A stretch of 64,000 nt of DNA from JBQTKD01 sp052386455 (GCA_052386455.1 JBQTKD010000058.1:55056-119055); one strand, 5' to 3'; positions 49,870 through 58,716 are shown, counted from the first letter of the stretch. Translations and numbers: made by a program. Notes: a model not told the origin generated them from the sequence alone.

Positions 49870-50510
49870 CCACGACGGTTCTCCTGGTCGACGACCACGA
49901 GCTGATCCGCCACGGGCTGCGCCGGGCCTTCGAACGCGACCCCGACTTCAGCGTGGTCGGCGAAGCCGGATCGGTCGCCGAGGCGCTGGCGGTGATTCGC
50001 TCGACCCAGCCCGAGGTCGTGATCATGGACGTGCGGCTCCCGGACGGGAACGGCCTGGACGCCGTGAAGAAGCTCCGCGCGGCCGGGGAGACGATGGGCA
50101 TCGTCATCCTCACCATGTACGCGGGCGACGAGCAGCTGTTCGGCGCGCTCGAGGCCGGCGCGTCGAGCTTCGTGAACAAGGACGCTCCGGCCGAGGAGGT
50201 CCTCGCCGCGGCCCGACACGCCGCCGCCTCCCCCGGCTCGTTCTCCGCCGACGGCCTGGCGGACGCGATGAAGCGCAAGATGGCGCCCTCGGGCCCAGCC
50301 CTGTCGCCGCGCGAGCGCGAGGTGCTGAAGCTGCTCGCGGACGGTCTCGCGGTCTCCGGCATCGCCAAGACCCTGTTCATCAGCGAGTCGACGACCAAAA
50401 CGCACATCTCGAAGCTCTACGAGAAGCTCGGCGCCGCCAACCGCGCCCAGGCGCTCATGACCGCGCTGCGCCTCGGCCTGATCACCTCGGAATCCGACGG
50501 CCTCAGGTGA
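49866..50510 (+). CDS. NarL/LuxR-family response regulator
   Basis: The 214-residue product has a complete receiver domain (acid pair Asp9/Asp10, phosphorylation site Asp55 in VIMDVRLPDG, Lys105 in SFVNKDAP). Its LuxR-type DNA-binding domain (about 146-210) contains LSPREREVLKLLADG and SESTTKTHISKLYEKL. The ATG overlaps the kinase stop codon. It is the partner of the preceding kinase and presumably regulates envelope genes. Its stop overlaps the convergent pimB by 8 bases. Confidence 0.95.
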   Translation: MTTTVLLVDDHELIRHGLRRAFERDPDFSVVGEAGSVAEALAVIRSTQPEVVIMDVRLPDGNGLDAVKKLRAAGETMGIVILTMYAGDEQLFGALEAGASSFVNKDAPAEEVLAAARHAAASPGSFSADGLADAMKRKMAPSGPALSPREREVLKLLADGLAVSGIAKTLFISESTTKTHISKLYEKLGAANRAQALMTALRLGLITSESDGLR

Positions 50511-51633
50511 TCGCGAGCAGGTCCGCCAGGCGGCGGACCTGCTCGTCCCAGCCCCACTCCTCCAGCACCCACTGGCGGCCCTGGGCGCCCATCTTCTTGG
50601 CCGTGGCCGGGTCGTCGAGCAGGGAGGCGACGCTGTGCGCGACGCCGCCGGGCGACTCGCCGTCGACCACGCGTCCGGTGATGCCGTCGAGCACCGCGTC
50701 GGGCGCCCCGCCGGAGTCTCCGGCCACCACCGGCAGTCCGCAGGCCGAGGCCTCCAGGAACACCATCCCGAGCCCCTCGACGTCGAGGCCGCCGCGGCGG
50801 GTGCGGCACGGCATCGCGAACACGTCCCCCGCCCCGTACCAGGACGCGAGGTCTTCGGCGGGCACGCCGCCGGCGAATCGCACGTGTTCCTGCATGCCGT
50901 GGGCCGCGGTCATCGCCTGCAGCCGGGCCAGATCCGGGCCGCCGCCGACGATGAGCAGCAGTGCTTCCGGTACGCGACGGGTGATGGCCGGCAGCGCCCG
51001 GATCAGCGTGTCCTGGCCCTTGCGGCGCACCAGCCGCGAAACGCACACGACGACGGGCCGATCGGTCAGCCGCAGTTCCGCGCGGCGGGCGGCTCCCCCG
51101 GCGTCGGGAGCGAATCGCTGGGCGTCGACCCCCGGGTGCAGCCGCACCAGCTTGCCTCGGTCGGCCGGGCGCAGCGCCTTCGCGATCAGCCGCTGCGTGT
51201 ACGGGCCCAGATAGGTCAGCGCGTCCAGTCCAGCCGCGATGCGGGACAGACCCGCCCGGCCGCCGGGGAGCAGCGCCCACCCGGCCTCGTGTCCGTGGGT
51301 GATGCCGACGGCCCGGCGGATCCCGGCGTCGCGCAGGGCCGGCGCCAGCGCTCCCAACGGCGCGGCGGCGCCGAACAGGACCGAGGTGCACCCGAAGCGC
51401 TCGGCGATCGCGCGCGCCCGCCGGGCAACCGGTGGCGCGGGCAGCATCAGCGAGGTGGGGTGACGGACGATCGGAAACCCGGCGGCCGCGTCGAACTCGG
51501 CCGTTCCCTCCCATGCCGGCGCGTAGACGACGACGCGGTCCGGCGGCAGCCGATCCACCAGCGCGTGCACGAACGACTGAATGCCGCCGGTGCGCGGCGG
51601 GAAGTCGTTCGTGACGACAAGCGTCCGAGTCAT
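50503..51633 (-). CDS. pimB: PimB-like phosphatidylinositol-monomannoside mannosyltransferase
   Basis: This GT4 glycosyltransferase uses GDP-mannose to add the second mannose to phosphatidylinositol mannosides, a hallmark of actinobacterial membranes. The 376-residue product starts MTRTLVVTNDFPPRTGGIQSF and has YAPAWEGTAEFD, VCVSRLVRRKGQDTLI, GGGPDLARL, FAMPCRTRRGGLDVEGLG and EASACGLPVVAGDSGGAPDAV. These match the mycobacterial enzyme pattern closely. The ATG at 51633 begins the conserved strand; a TTG further upstream is open but unlikely. It is convergent with the response regulator and lies 31 bases after the M48 gene. Confidence 0.88.
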   Translation of the reverse strand: MTRTLVVTNDFPPRTGGIQSFVHALVDRLPPDRVVVYAPAWEGTAEFDAAAGFPIVRHPTSLMLPAPPVARRARAIAERFGCTSVLFGAAAPLGALAPALRDAGIRRAVGITHGHEAGWALLPGGRAGLSRIAAGLDALTYLGPYTQRLIAKALRPADRGKLVRLHPGVDAQRFAPDAGGAARRAELRLTDRPVVVCVSRLVRRKGQDTLIRALPAITRRVPEALLLIVGGGPDLARLQAMTAAHGMQEHVRFAGGVPAEDLASWYGAGDVFAMPCRTRRGGLDVEGLGMVFLEASACGLPVVAGDSGGAPDAVLDGITGRVVDGESPGGVAHSVASLLDDPATAKKMGAQGRQWVLEEWGWDEQVRRLADLLAIT

Positions 51634-51664
51634 CGTCGCCGCTGGGCCGGAACGGACAGTGTTG

Positions 51665-53032
51665 TCATCGCTCGCGAGCCTCACTCGTTCCTCGCTCGGC
51701 AGGCTCGCTCGGCGGCAGGGTCACGCCGTTGACCTTTGCCCAGGTCCGCGCCTGCGCAATCCGTTCCGGGCCCGTCGGGTGACTGGAGACCAGCCAGACG
51801 ATCCAGCGCGGCGGCGAAAGGTCGGACAGGTTGGTGGACGACAGCCGCTGCTGCATCGCGATCACCGTGGCCGGGTCCCGGGTCACGTTCAGTGCGTGTA
51901 CGTCCGCCCGAGCCTCGACCCGCCGGCTCACCGCAAGGGTGATGGGCGAGGTCAACGTGCTCAGCAGCGTCACGATCGCGAGCAGGAGGGCCAGAGCGCT
52001 CGGTTCGGTTGGATCGTCGACGCCCGCACGCCGACGCAGCCGGCGCGAGGAGAGCATCAGGAACACCAGCACCACGCCGGCGGCGGCGCCGAGCGCCGCG
52101 GCGGCCGTCCCGCGCAGCACGTCGTCGGTCTTCACGTGCCCGAGTTCGTGGGCGACGATCGAGCGGGTCTGTTCCGGCGGGAGCTTGTCCAGGGTGGTGT
52201 CGTAGAGGACGATGCGCCGGCTCGAGCCGATCCCCGAGACGTACGCGTTGAGCCGCGTCGACCGCTTGGACTCGTCGGCGACGAGCACGTCGGAGACGGT
52301 GATGTCGTCCCTCGCCGCCAGGTCGAGCAGGTCGCTGCGCACCTGGCCGGCGGGCAGCGGACGGAAGTCGTTGAACGCCGGTTCGACGACCACCGGGTAG
52401 ACGAACGACGTCGCGAACACCAGTCCGGCGGCGAGCACGGCACCGGGCGCCCACCAGTTGCGGACGCGGCGGGTCAGGGCGAAGAAGATGCCCAACCCGA
52501 GCAGCGAGCCGCCGATGGCGAAGCCCAACCCGATGAGCCGGTCGGTGGCGTAGGCGTCCCAGCCCTGGACGACGATCCGGTAGTCCCGAGCGGTCTTCGA
52601 GCGGTACACGTCGAAGGGCAGTGTTGCGAGGAAGCCGATCCCGGTGACGGCGACGGTGCCCGCGAGCAGGCGGACGGAGCGCCGCTGACCGAACCTGCGC
52701 CGGCCGATCAGCCGTGCCGCCCCCTGCACGATCCGCGCGCCCAGGGAGGTGAACCCGAGCCCGAGCGTGACGAGCAGGGAGACCGCGAGCGACGCGAAGT
52801 ACGCGGGCCACTGGCGCCGGTGGTAGGCCTCCGCCAGCGCGATCTGCGCGGGCGCGAAGTCCTGCTCTGGGTTGGGCGCCACCCGATCGGCCGCGGGAGC
52901 ATCGAGCGGCTCCCACGGCGTGATGAGTACCAGGACCACGATCAGCGCGAGCGCGAGCACCGCCAGCACGATCGCCGGTGCGCGCAGCGCGGGCCCGGGT
53001 TTCGGCGTCGCATCCGTCGTTGGATCGCTCAC
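51665..53032 (-). CDS. M48 (Ste24/HtpX-like) membrane metalloprotease
   Basis: The 455-residue zinc protease has the motif HELGH at residues 295-299 (in SIVAHELGHVKTDD) and a downstream Glu in VEARADVHALN that completes the gluzincin site. Several membrane segments (about 20-42, 85-105, 125-145, 180-200, 215-235, 310-330, 355-375) place it in the membrane as in Ste24 CAAX proteases. VDDPTEPSALALLLAI and RLNAYVSGIGSSRRIVLYDTTLD are typical. The start is GTG 53032. Its last residues PAERGTSEARER are encoded by a degenerate GAGCGAG repeat. A 19-bp palindrome lies just before the start. Confidence 0.9.
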   Translation of the reverse strand: MSDPTTDATPKPGPALRAPAIVLAVLALALIVVLVLITPWEPLDAPAADRVAPNPEQDFAPAQIALAEAYHRRQWPAYFASLAVSLLVTLGLGFTSLGARIVQGAARLIGRRRFGQRRSVRLLAGTVAVTGIGFLATLPFDVYRSKTARDYRIVVQGWDAYATDRLIGLGFAIGGSLLGLGIFFALTRRVRNWWAPGAVLAAGLVFATSFVYPVVVEPAFNDFRPLPAGQVRSDLLDLAARDDITVSDVLVADESKRSTRLNAYVSGIGSSRRIVLYDTTLDKLPPEQTRSIVAHELGHVKTDDVLRGTAAAALGAAAGVVLVFLMLSSRRLRRRAGVDDPTEPSALALLLAIVTLLSTLTSPITLAVSRRVEARADVHALNVTRDPATVIAMQQRLSSTNLSDLSPPRWIVWLVSSHPTGPERIAQARTWAKVNGVTLPPSEPAERGTSEARER

Positions 53033-53041
53033 TGGCTGGAA

Positions 53042-53060
53042 ACCTGACGTTCCGTCAGCT
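53042..53060. promoter_or_regulatory. palindrome CTGAC-N5-GTCAG overlapping a stop codon, upstream of the M48 gene
   Basis: CTGAC and GTCAG flank GTTCC; together with the outer bases the 19-base site matches the one at 10016-10034 (read on the other strand) at 17 of 19 positions. It overlaps the TGA of the upstream gluzincin gene and ends 10 bases before the M48 start. It may be an operator of an unseen regulator. Confidence 0.5.
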
Positions 53061-54404
53061 CAGCTCGCGGCGGACGTAGTCCTGCCACAGGGCCGTGAAC
53101 TCCTCCGGGGAAACACCCAGCACGTCGCGGAAGGCGCGGCCCACCTCGGTGCCGCCGCCGGGTCCGCCGACGGTCCGGTAGAACTCGACCAGCGTGTCCG
53201 AACCACCGTACCGCTCGGAGATCAGCCGGCAGGCCAGCCAGGACAGCTCGTAGGTCTGGGCGAGAGCGGTGTTCGTGGCGGCGAAGGATTCGTCGGCGGG
53301 CAGTGCCGTCGGAGCGAAGCCGCCTTTCACGTCTGCGGCGAGCTCCTGGGCCACCGTCCGCGTCGGCAGGCCACTGGCCTTGTATCCGACGTAGTCGGCG
53401 AAGCCCTCGGCCAGCCAGCGCGGGGTCCAGGCCTGGGTGCGCGAGCGTGCGGCGACGTGCGCCACCTCGTGCCGCATGATCACCCGCCGCCCGACCTCGG
53501 ACAGTTCGCGGTAGGCCTTCGGGTTGACGATGATGCGTTCCGCGGCGGCCGATTCCTCCTCGAGCCCGAGTTCGCCACGGGTGACGGCCGCAAGCTGCCG
53601 GTAGCCGGCCGCCTCGCCGCCGAGCAGGACGGCCATCTCCGATTCGGTGCGCGTGACGACGACGAGTGCGCTCTTGGCCCAGGGCGCGTCCCAGATCCGG
53701 TCCACCTCCGGCACCGCGCGGTCCAGTTCGCTGGCGTAGATGCGCAGCCGGTCCTTGGGCTCCAGGCCGAGTACCAGTCCGTAGGTGGCCTCGAGCACGT
53801 GTACGCGGCCGATGTCCCAGAGCTCGCGGTGCGGGGAGCGCCCGGCGGGTTCGAAGCTGCCGCTGACGAACCAGCGCCCGCCGCGCGGGGTCAGTGCGAC
53901 CACGCGGTCGTAGTGCTGCCCGGCGTTGTCGTGGCCCTCGATCCGGAACTCGCCCTCGACGAGCGCCGCGAAGCTGCCGCCGCCGATGGTGTCCGCCAGG
54001 GTGCGGGCCGTCGCCGGCACGAGGGACTCCGCGGTGCTGCCGGCGAGCTTGAGCCGCCACTGCTCGAACGGCACCGCGGCGAGATTGTCGAACCAGCGGG
54101 CCTGCTCCTCGCGGAATTCCGCACGGCTGTCGTCGACGGTCTCCAGGAAGGCCGCCCGGTCTCCTACGGCCAGCGCCTCGGCGCGCCGCTGGAGCATCGC
54201 CGCGACGGTGTCCGCGCGGCCGTCCTCGCGGGTGACCGTGGCCTGGTCGACGAGGCGCCCGTCCTCGGGGGCGGCCGGTGTCTGCACCGTGTGCTGTAGG
54301 CCGAGCAGGACCGCCAGCAGGCCGACGGCCACCGTGGTCAGCAGCGCACCTGTCGTGCGCGCGACCGCACGGTGGGAACGCGGCGATGCCCTACGCGAAC
54401 TCAT
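53055..54404 (-). CDS. membrane-anchored gluzincin-type protein with HEVAH motif
   Basis: The 449-residue product has a basic N-terminus, one membrane segment or signal anchor (about 15-40), and a long extracytoplasmic region. A zinc-protease signature MRHEVAHVA is present (HEVAH 312-316), and the third ligand Glu occurs in WLAEGFADYVGY, as in peptidase MA-family domains. The N-terminal half (about 60-200) resembles an NTF2-like fold. No protease name can be given with certainty. A -10 box TACGAT lies seven bases before ATG 54404, so I chose that start over ATG 54413, which overlaps the -10 box. M48 follows after a 22-base gap. Confidence 0.75.
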   Translation of the reverse strand: MSSRRASPRSHRAVARTTGALLTTVAVGLLAVLLGLQHTVQTPAAPEDGRLVDQATVTREDGRADTVAAMLQRRAEALAVGDRAAFLETVDDSRAEFREEQARWFDNLAAVPFEQWRLKLAGSTAESLVPATARTLADTIGGGSFAALVEGEFRIEGHDNAGQHYDRVVALTPRGGRWFVSGSFEPAGRSPHRELWDIGRVHVLEATYGLVLGLEPKDRLRIYASELDRAVPEVDRIWDAPWAKSALVVVTRTESEMAVLLGGEAAGYRQLAAVTRGELGLEEESAAAERIIVNPKAYRELSEVGRRVIMRHEVAHVAARSRTQAWTPRWLAEGFADYVGYKASGLPTRTVAQELAADVKGGFAPTALPADESFAATNTALAQTYELSWLACRLISERYGGSDTLVEFYRTVGGPGGGTEVGRAFRDVLGVSPEEFTALWQDYVRRELS

Positions 54405-54411
54405 TTCCGGC

Positions 54412-54417
54412 ATCGTA
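54412..54417 (-). promoter_or_regulatory. -10 box of a leaderless transcript (HEVAH protein)
   Basis: TACGAT on the minus strand is followed by exactly seven bases and ATG 54404. Confidence 0.5.
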
Positions 54418-54491
54418 CGGCCCGCCCCTCGCCAATCACGGAGGATCGGCCGGGGCGTTGTGGATCTTCCCTACCGACGCACAGGCGTTCT

Positions 54492-55514
54492 TCAGGGGCG
54501 CGTGGCGCCGGTGTAGGGCATGAGATCGATCGGGGTGATCCGAACGGTCTTGCGCGAGTTCGGCGCGTCCACGATCTTGCCGTCGCCCAGGTAGATGCCC
54601 ACGTGCGAGATCGGGCGGTAGTAGAAGACCAGGTCGCCCGGCTGGAGCTCGGAGCGCGGGATCTTGCGCCCGGTCGCGTACTGCTGGGCAGACGAGTGCG
54701 GCAGCGAGACGCCCGCCTTGCGCCACGCGACCATCGTCAGGCCGGAGCAGTCCCAGCCATCCGGGCCGGCGGCGCCCCACACGTATCGGTCGCCGATCTG
54801 GGCCAGCGCGAACTCGATGGCCTTGGCGGCGCGCGGGTTGGGCAGGGGCAGGTCCTTGAGCAGGCCCCGCACGTCGTAGTCGCGGCTGGCACGGTCCAGG
54901 CGGTTGCGCTGCGCGGCCGTGAGGCGCGACAGGACCGCGCGGGCCTCGCGCAGGTGGCCCTCGATGACCGTCTTCTCCTTGGCCAGCTCCTTGCGCTGCG
55001 CCTCGACGACGGCGAGCTGCGTTGCGGCCGTTTCCTGGCTGGCGCGTAGGTCCCGGCGGGCCTCGACGACCTTGCGCAGTGCCGCGGTCTGGCGGGCGGA
55101 CAGCGCGTCGAGCGCGGCGGCCTTGCCCAGGAATGCGTTCGGGTCGTCGGAGAAGATCAACTGCAGGGTGCGGTCCACGCCGCCGTTGCGGTACGCGGTC
55201 GCCGCCAGGGCACCAACGGAGTTCTGCAGTTCGCGCAGCTTGGCCTGCTGGCTGCTGGAGCGGCGCTGGGCCTGCTCGAGAAGACGCTCGGCATCTCGCA
55301 GCGCGTTGCGGGCCACGTTGTAGCGCTCGGTGGCCTCGCTGGCCTTGTGGTCCAGTGCGTCGACCTGCCGGCGGGCCTGCTCGACGTCGTTCGGCGCGGC
55401 GTGGCTGGCGGTAGGTCCGGCCACGAGCGACACCACGAGAGCGGCGGTCAGCGCGGCGGCGCCACGGGAGATGGCACGGGCGAAGGCACTGCGGCTTGTG
55501 GCCGGAGGGAACAT
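54492..55514 (-). CDS. secreted NlpC/P60 peptidoglycan hydrolase
   Basis: The 340-residue product has a signal peptide (about 1-38, ending SHAAP) and a long coiled coil (about 43-215) built from helices such as ERYNVARNALRDAERLLEQAQ. Its C-terminal NlpC/P60 domain has catalytic Cys256 in GWDCSGLTMVAW and His304 in ISHVGIYLGDG. Like RipA-type enzymes it should cleave stem peptides during growth or division. ATG 55514 is preferred; TTG 55535 is open upstream. A 170-base leader with a riboswitch-like fold precedes it, and its start codon can pair with that leader. Confidence 0.92.
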   Translation of the reverse strand: MFPPATSRSAFARAISRGAAALTAALVVSLVAGPTASHAAPNDVEQARRQVDALDHKASEATERYNVARNALRDAERLLEQAQRRSSSQQAKLRELQNSVGALAATAYRNGGVDRTLQLIFSDDPNAFLGKAAALDALSARQTAALRKVVEARRDLRASQETAATQLAVVEAQRKELAKEKTVIEGHLREARAVLSRLTAAQRNRLDRASRDYDVRGLLKDLPLPNPRAAKAIEFALAQIGDRYVWGAAGPDGWDCSGLTMVAWRKAGVSLPHSSAQQYATGRKIPRSELQPGDLVFYYRPISHVGIYLGDGKIVDAPNSRKTVRITPIDLMPYTGATRP

Positions 55515-55684
55515 CGGGTGGGGAGCTCCGTCCAATCGGGCCGTCTACCGGGTTGGCACATGCACCCCGAAAAAACTGGGGTCCCCGGTTTCGTTCACTC
55601 GGCGTCCCCACCCGATCGCCGTGTGTACGAATTGACGGAGACAACGGCGACCACCCCAGGCGGGTGGAGGTTTCGCAGGTGTCT
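55515..55684 (-). promoter_or_regulatory. probable ydaO/yuaA c-di-AMP riboswitch leader of the NlpC/P60 gene
   Basis: The leader contains, in order on the minus strand, GGTCGCCG (near 55647), GGGGACCCCA (near 55580), TTCGGGGTGCAT (near 55566) and AACCCGGTAGACGG (55554-55541). These agree with the conserved core of actinobacterial ydaO aptamers, which often control wall-hydrolase genes. TCCCCACCCGAT directly before and into the start codon is perfectly complementary to a stretch in the leader at 55605-55616, so translation may be switched. Confidence 0.72.
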
Positions 55685-55690
55685 TCCTCG

Positions 55691-55719
55691 ACGCTAACCC
55701 GCCCCCGGGGTCGCTTCAA
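55691..55719 (-). promoter_or_regulatory. promoter of the NlpC/P60 leader
   Basis: TTGAAG (55719-55714) and TAGCGT (55696-55691) are spaced by 17 bases, close to the vegetative sigma-factor consensus. The start of transcription would be near 55684, leaving about 170 bases of leader. Confidence 0.65.
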
Positions 55720-55806
55720 CCGCGACCTCGCGGGATAGAACGTGGTCTTGACCTCACTTTGGCGCAATGCGCGTGTCGCGCCCGACCTGTGCTCGTTGTC
55801 CAACAC

Positions 55807-56019
55807 TCACGCGGTGGCGCGGCCCGACGGGGGCAGCGTGGGCACGAGGGTGAGCCGCAACGGCGGCACCAGCCCGGAGTCGGCGAGCACGCCGAGGGCC
55901 GCGGCCTCCTCGTCGTCGAAACCGTCCCGGACGGCTCCCGGCGGGCCCAGCAGCACGCTCACCACGCAGTCCTTGCACGCGATGTCCCGCATGGTGCACA
56001 GGTCGCAGTCGATGATCAC
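55807..56019 (-). CDS. small Cys-rich protein of unknown function
   Basis: The 70-residue product begins MIIDCDLCTMRDIACKDCVVSVLLG, a CxxC and CxxC pair that probably binds zinc, and is mostly hydrophilic afterwards. Very similar small proteins occur in many actinobacteria near wall-hydrolase or DEDD-exonuclease genes. GTG 56019 has GGAGG six bases upstream, so the start is secure. It is divergent from the exonuclease fusion gene. Confidence 0.75.
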   Translation of the reverse strand: MIIDCDLCTMRDIACKDCVVSVLLGPPGAVRDGFDDEEAAALGVLADSGLVPPLRLTLVPTLPPSGRATA

Positions 56020-56168
56020 TTACGCCTCCTCGTCTTCGTCGTCGACGCAGACGGTGCCAGGCACCTCCGACAGTTCTCACGAGTCACTCCATCCCCGGGC
56101 CGGAGCGGCAGCCCAGTTCTGTCGGTGGTGCCGCCTACTTTCCACACCTGACCCCGGTAGCGCGGGCG

Positions 56169-57836
56169 GTGCAGACCAGCTTCGACGAGTTGGGCACCCC
56201 GCTGCGCGAGGTCACGTTCGTGGTCGTCGACCTCGAGACCACCGGGGCGAGTTCCGAGCAGGACGCCATCACCGAGATTGGCGCCGTGAAGGTCCGCGGC
56301 GGAGCGGTCGTGCAGGAGTTCCGGACCTTCGTGAATCCGGGAACGCCGATCCCGGCCTTCATCTCGGCGCTCACGGGCATCACGGACGCGCTGGTCGCAG
56401 GCGCACCGCGCCTGGAGGAGGCCCTGCCGGCCTTCCTGGAGTTCGCGGCCGGCACGGTGATCGTCGCGCACAACGCCCCGTTCGACGTCGGATTCCTCAA
56501 GGCCGCCTGCATCCGGCACGGCTACGTCTGGCCGAATCCCACGGTCGTGGACACCGTCCGGCTCGCCCGGCACGTGGTCACCAGGGACGAGGCGCCGAAC
56601 TGCAAGTTGAGCACCCTTGCCCGGGTGTTTCGCTCCCCCACCACACCGAACCACCGGGCCCTGGACGACGCACGGGCCACCGTGGACGTGCTGCACGGCC
56701 TGCTGGAACGGCTCGGCGGGCTCGGCGTGCAGTCTCTGGAGGAGCTGGTCCGGTACTCGGCGAAGGTGCGCTCCGAGCAGCGGCGCAAGCGGTACCTCGC
56801 GGAGGGGCTCCCCGAACTGCCCGGGGTGTACCGGTTCGAGGACGCCAAGGGCGCAGTCCTGTACGTCGGCACCTCCGGGAACATCCGCAATCGCGTTCGC
56901 TCGTACTTCACCGCCTCGGAGTCCCGCGCGCGCATGGGCGAGATGGTCGGCCTGGCGGAGCGGGTCGTGCCCATCGTCTGCGCCACCCGGCTCGAGGCGC
57001 AGGTCAGGGAGCTGCGGCTGATCGCCGAGCACAAGCCTCGATACAACCGCCGGTCTCGGTTTCCGGAGCGGGCGGTCTGGATGAAGCTCACCGTGGAGGC
57101 CTTTCCGCGGCTCTCCCTGGTGCGTCAGGTCCGAGACGACGGCGGGGCGTACCTGGGGCCCTTCGGCTCTGCGCGCCTGGCCGAGCAGGCCATGGCGGCC
57201 GCCCACGAGGCGTTCCGGCTGCGCCAGTGCCGCACCGCGCTGTCTCCGCGCAAGTCCACGCCGGCCTGCGCCCTCGCGGACATGGGCCGCTGCAACGCCC
57301 CGTGCGAGGGACGGGAGAGCGTCGCCCAGTACGCGGCGCACGCCGTCGCCGTGCGCACGGCGATGCAGACGGACTCGCGGGAGCTGGTCGAGCAGCTGCG
57401 CGGCCGGATCGAGCGCCTGGCCGCCACCGGCAGGTACGAGGACGCAGCGGTGGCCCGGGACCGGCTGGCCTCCTTCGCCCGCACCGCCGCACGGCTGCAA
57501 CGCCTGCGCAGCCTCAACGAGTGCGCGCAGATCGTCGCGGCCCGCCGCCGCGAGGACGGGGTGTGGGACATCGCCGTGATTCGCCACGGTCGCCTCGTCG
57601 CGTCCGCCACCGCCGCCACGGCGCGCGGGGTCCTGGCCGAGGTGGATCTGGCGGTGGCCACCGCCGCCACGGTGATTCCCGGCCCCGGCCCGCTGCCCGC
57701 GGCCCTGGCCGAGGAGACGGAGACGATCCTGCGCTGGCTGGAACAGCCCGGCACCCGCCTCGTCTCCGTGGAGGGCGAATGGGCCGTTCCCGTGCACGGC
57801 GCAGGCCGCTGGGTCGAATGGCTCGCCTCGGCCTGA
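56169..57836 (+). CDS. DEDD 3'-5' exonuclease fused to a UvrC-like GIY-YIG region
   Basis: The 555-residue product has an N-terminal DnaQ/epsilon-type exonuclease (about 15-190). VDLETTGASS (Asp21, Glu23), VIVAHNAPFDVGFL and the HRALDDA motif are its metal-binding residues. A GIY-YIG nuclease-like region follows (about 216-300, PGVYRFEDAKGAVLYVG, then IRNRVRSYF), with a UvrC-like helical segment (about 380-440). The fusion is a known actinobacterial architecture, presumably for DNA repair or RNA processing. The start is GTG 56169. No Shine-Dalgarno sequence is obvious, and a TAGCGC stretch five bases upstream may be a weak -10. Confidence 0.9.
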   Translation: MQTSFDELGTPLREVTFVVVDLETTGASSEQDAITEIGAVKVRGGAVVQEFRTFVNPGTPIPAFISALTGITDALVAGAPRLEEALPAFLEFAAGTVIVAHNAPFDVGFLKAACIRHGYVWPNPTVVDTVRLARHVVTRDEAPNCKLSTLARVFRSPTTPNHRALDDARATVDVLHGLLERLGGLGVQSLEELVRYSAKVRSEQRRKRYLAEGLPELPGVYRFEDAKGAVLYVGTSGNIRNRVRSYFTASESRARMGEMVGLAERVVPIVCATRLEAQVRELRLIAEHKPRYNRRSRFPERAVWMKLTVEAFPRLSLVRQVRDDGGAYLGPFGSARLAEQAMAAAHEAFRLRQCRTALSPRKSTPACALADMGRCNAPCEGRESVAQYAAHAVAVRTAMQTDSRELVEQLRGRIERLAATGRYEDAAVARDRLASFARTAARLQRLRSLNECAQIVAARRREDGVWDIAVIRHGRLVASATAATARGVLAEVDLAVATAATVIPGPGPLPAALAEETETILRWLEQPGTRLVSVEGEWAVPVHGAGRWVEWLASA

Positions 57837-57848
57837 CAGGATGCGGTC

Positions 57849-58628
57849 GTGGTCATCCCCATCCACGACCGGAACCCCACGAAGCGTTTCGCCGTGGTGA
57901 CCTACCTGTTGATCCTGCTCAACGTCGCCGTCTACTTCTTCGGCCCGAGCCTGTCGAGCGAGGGTCTGCCCGCCAATGCCCCGCAGGCCTGCTCCGAAGA
58001 AGCCTTCATTCAGCACTACGCGGCAGTGCCCCGTGAGCTGACCGAGAACCACGTCGATCCGGACAGGCGATTCACGACGATCGAGGACGGCCGTCGTGTG
58101 GCGTGCGACGCCGACTACTCGAAGAGCGCCCCGCTCTCGGCGCTGACCTCGATGTTCCTGCACGGCGGCCTGCTGCACCTGCTGGGCAACATGCTGTTCC
58201 TGTTCGTCTTCGGCAACAACGTCGAAGACCGGTTCGGCAGGCTGAAGTTCCTGCTCTTCTACCTGCTCTGCGGGTACACCGCCGCCTACGCGTTCGCCTT
58301 CACCACGCCCAACTCCGACGCCCCGCTGGTCGGGGCCTCCGGAGCCATCGCCGGCGTGCTCGGCGCGTACCTGTGGCTGTTCCCCAGGGCCAGAGTCATC
58401 GCCTTGGTGCCGTTCCTGTTCTTCATCCCGCTGCCGATCCCCGCCTGGGCCGTGCTCTCCAGTTGGTTCCTCCTGCAGGCCGTCTACGCCAACGGCGGCG
58501 GACTCGGCGAAGGGCAGGTCGCCTACGTGGCCCACGTGGTCGGCTTCGCCGTCGGGCTGGTCCTGACGATCGTGTTCATCGGCACCCGCCGCGAGATCCC
58601 CGACCGGGACCGCGCCAGGCACGGCTGA
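57849..58628 (+). CDS. rhomboid-family intramembrane serine protease
   Basis: The 259-residue protein has six to seven membrane segments and the catalytic dyad Ser164 in LVGASGAIAG and His229 in VAHVVGFAVG. SMFLHGGLLHLLGNMLFLFVFG is the conserved L1-helix region with the His-x3-Asn-like stretch. It cleaves membrane proteins; the substrate is unknown. GTG 57849 starts the conserved N-terminal region, with CAGGA upstream. It lies 12 bases after the exonuclease gene on the same strand. Confidence 0.92.
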   Translation: MVIPIHDRNPTKRFAVVTYLLILLNVAVYFFGPSLSSEGLPANAPQACSEEAFIQHYAAVPRELTENHVDPDRRFTTIEDGRRVACDADYSKSAPLSALTSMFLHGGLLHLLGNMLFLFVFGNNVEDRFGRLKFLLFYLLCGYTAAYAFAFTTPNSDAPLVGASGAIAGVLGAYLWLFPRARVIALVPFLFFIPLPIPAWAVLSSWFLLQAVYANGGGLGEGQVAYVAHVVGFAVGLVLTIVFIGTRREIPDRDRARHG

Positions 58629-58644
58629 GGCCCTTTTCCCGGTC

Positions 58645-58716
58645 CGGATGACATCCCCTCCGGCCGCTTGTCGTCCGCCCAGGGGCACGACAAGGCCAGC
58701 TACGGGATGTCATCCG
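58645..58716. repeat. two-tier hairpin element E between rhomboid and trpD
   Basis: The outer stem CGGATGACATCCC/GGGATGTCATCCG (58645-58657 with 58704-58716) and the inner stem CTTGTCGT/ACGACAAG (58667-58674 with 58687-58694, extended by GGCC/GGCC) share the layout of elements C and D. It lies between convergent genes and probably serves as a terminator. Confidence 0.75.
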
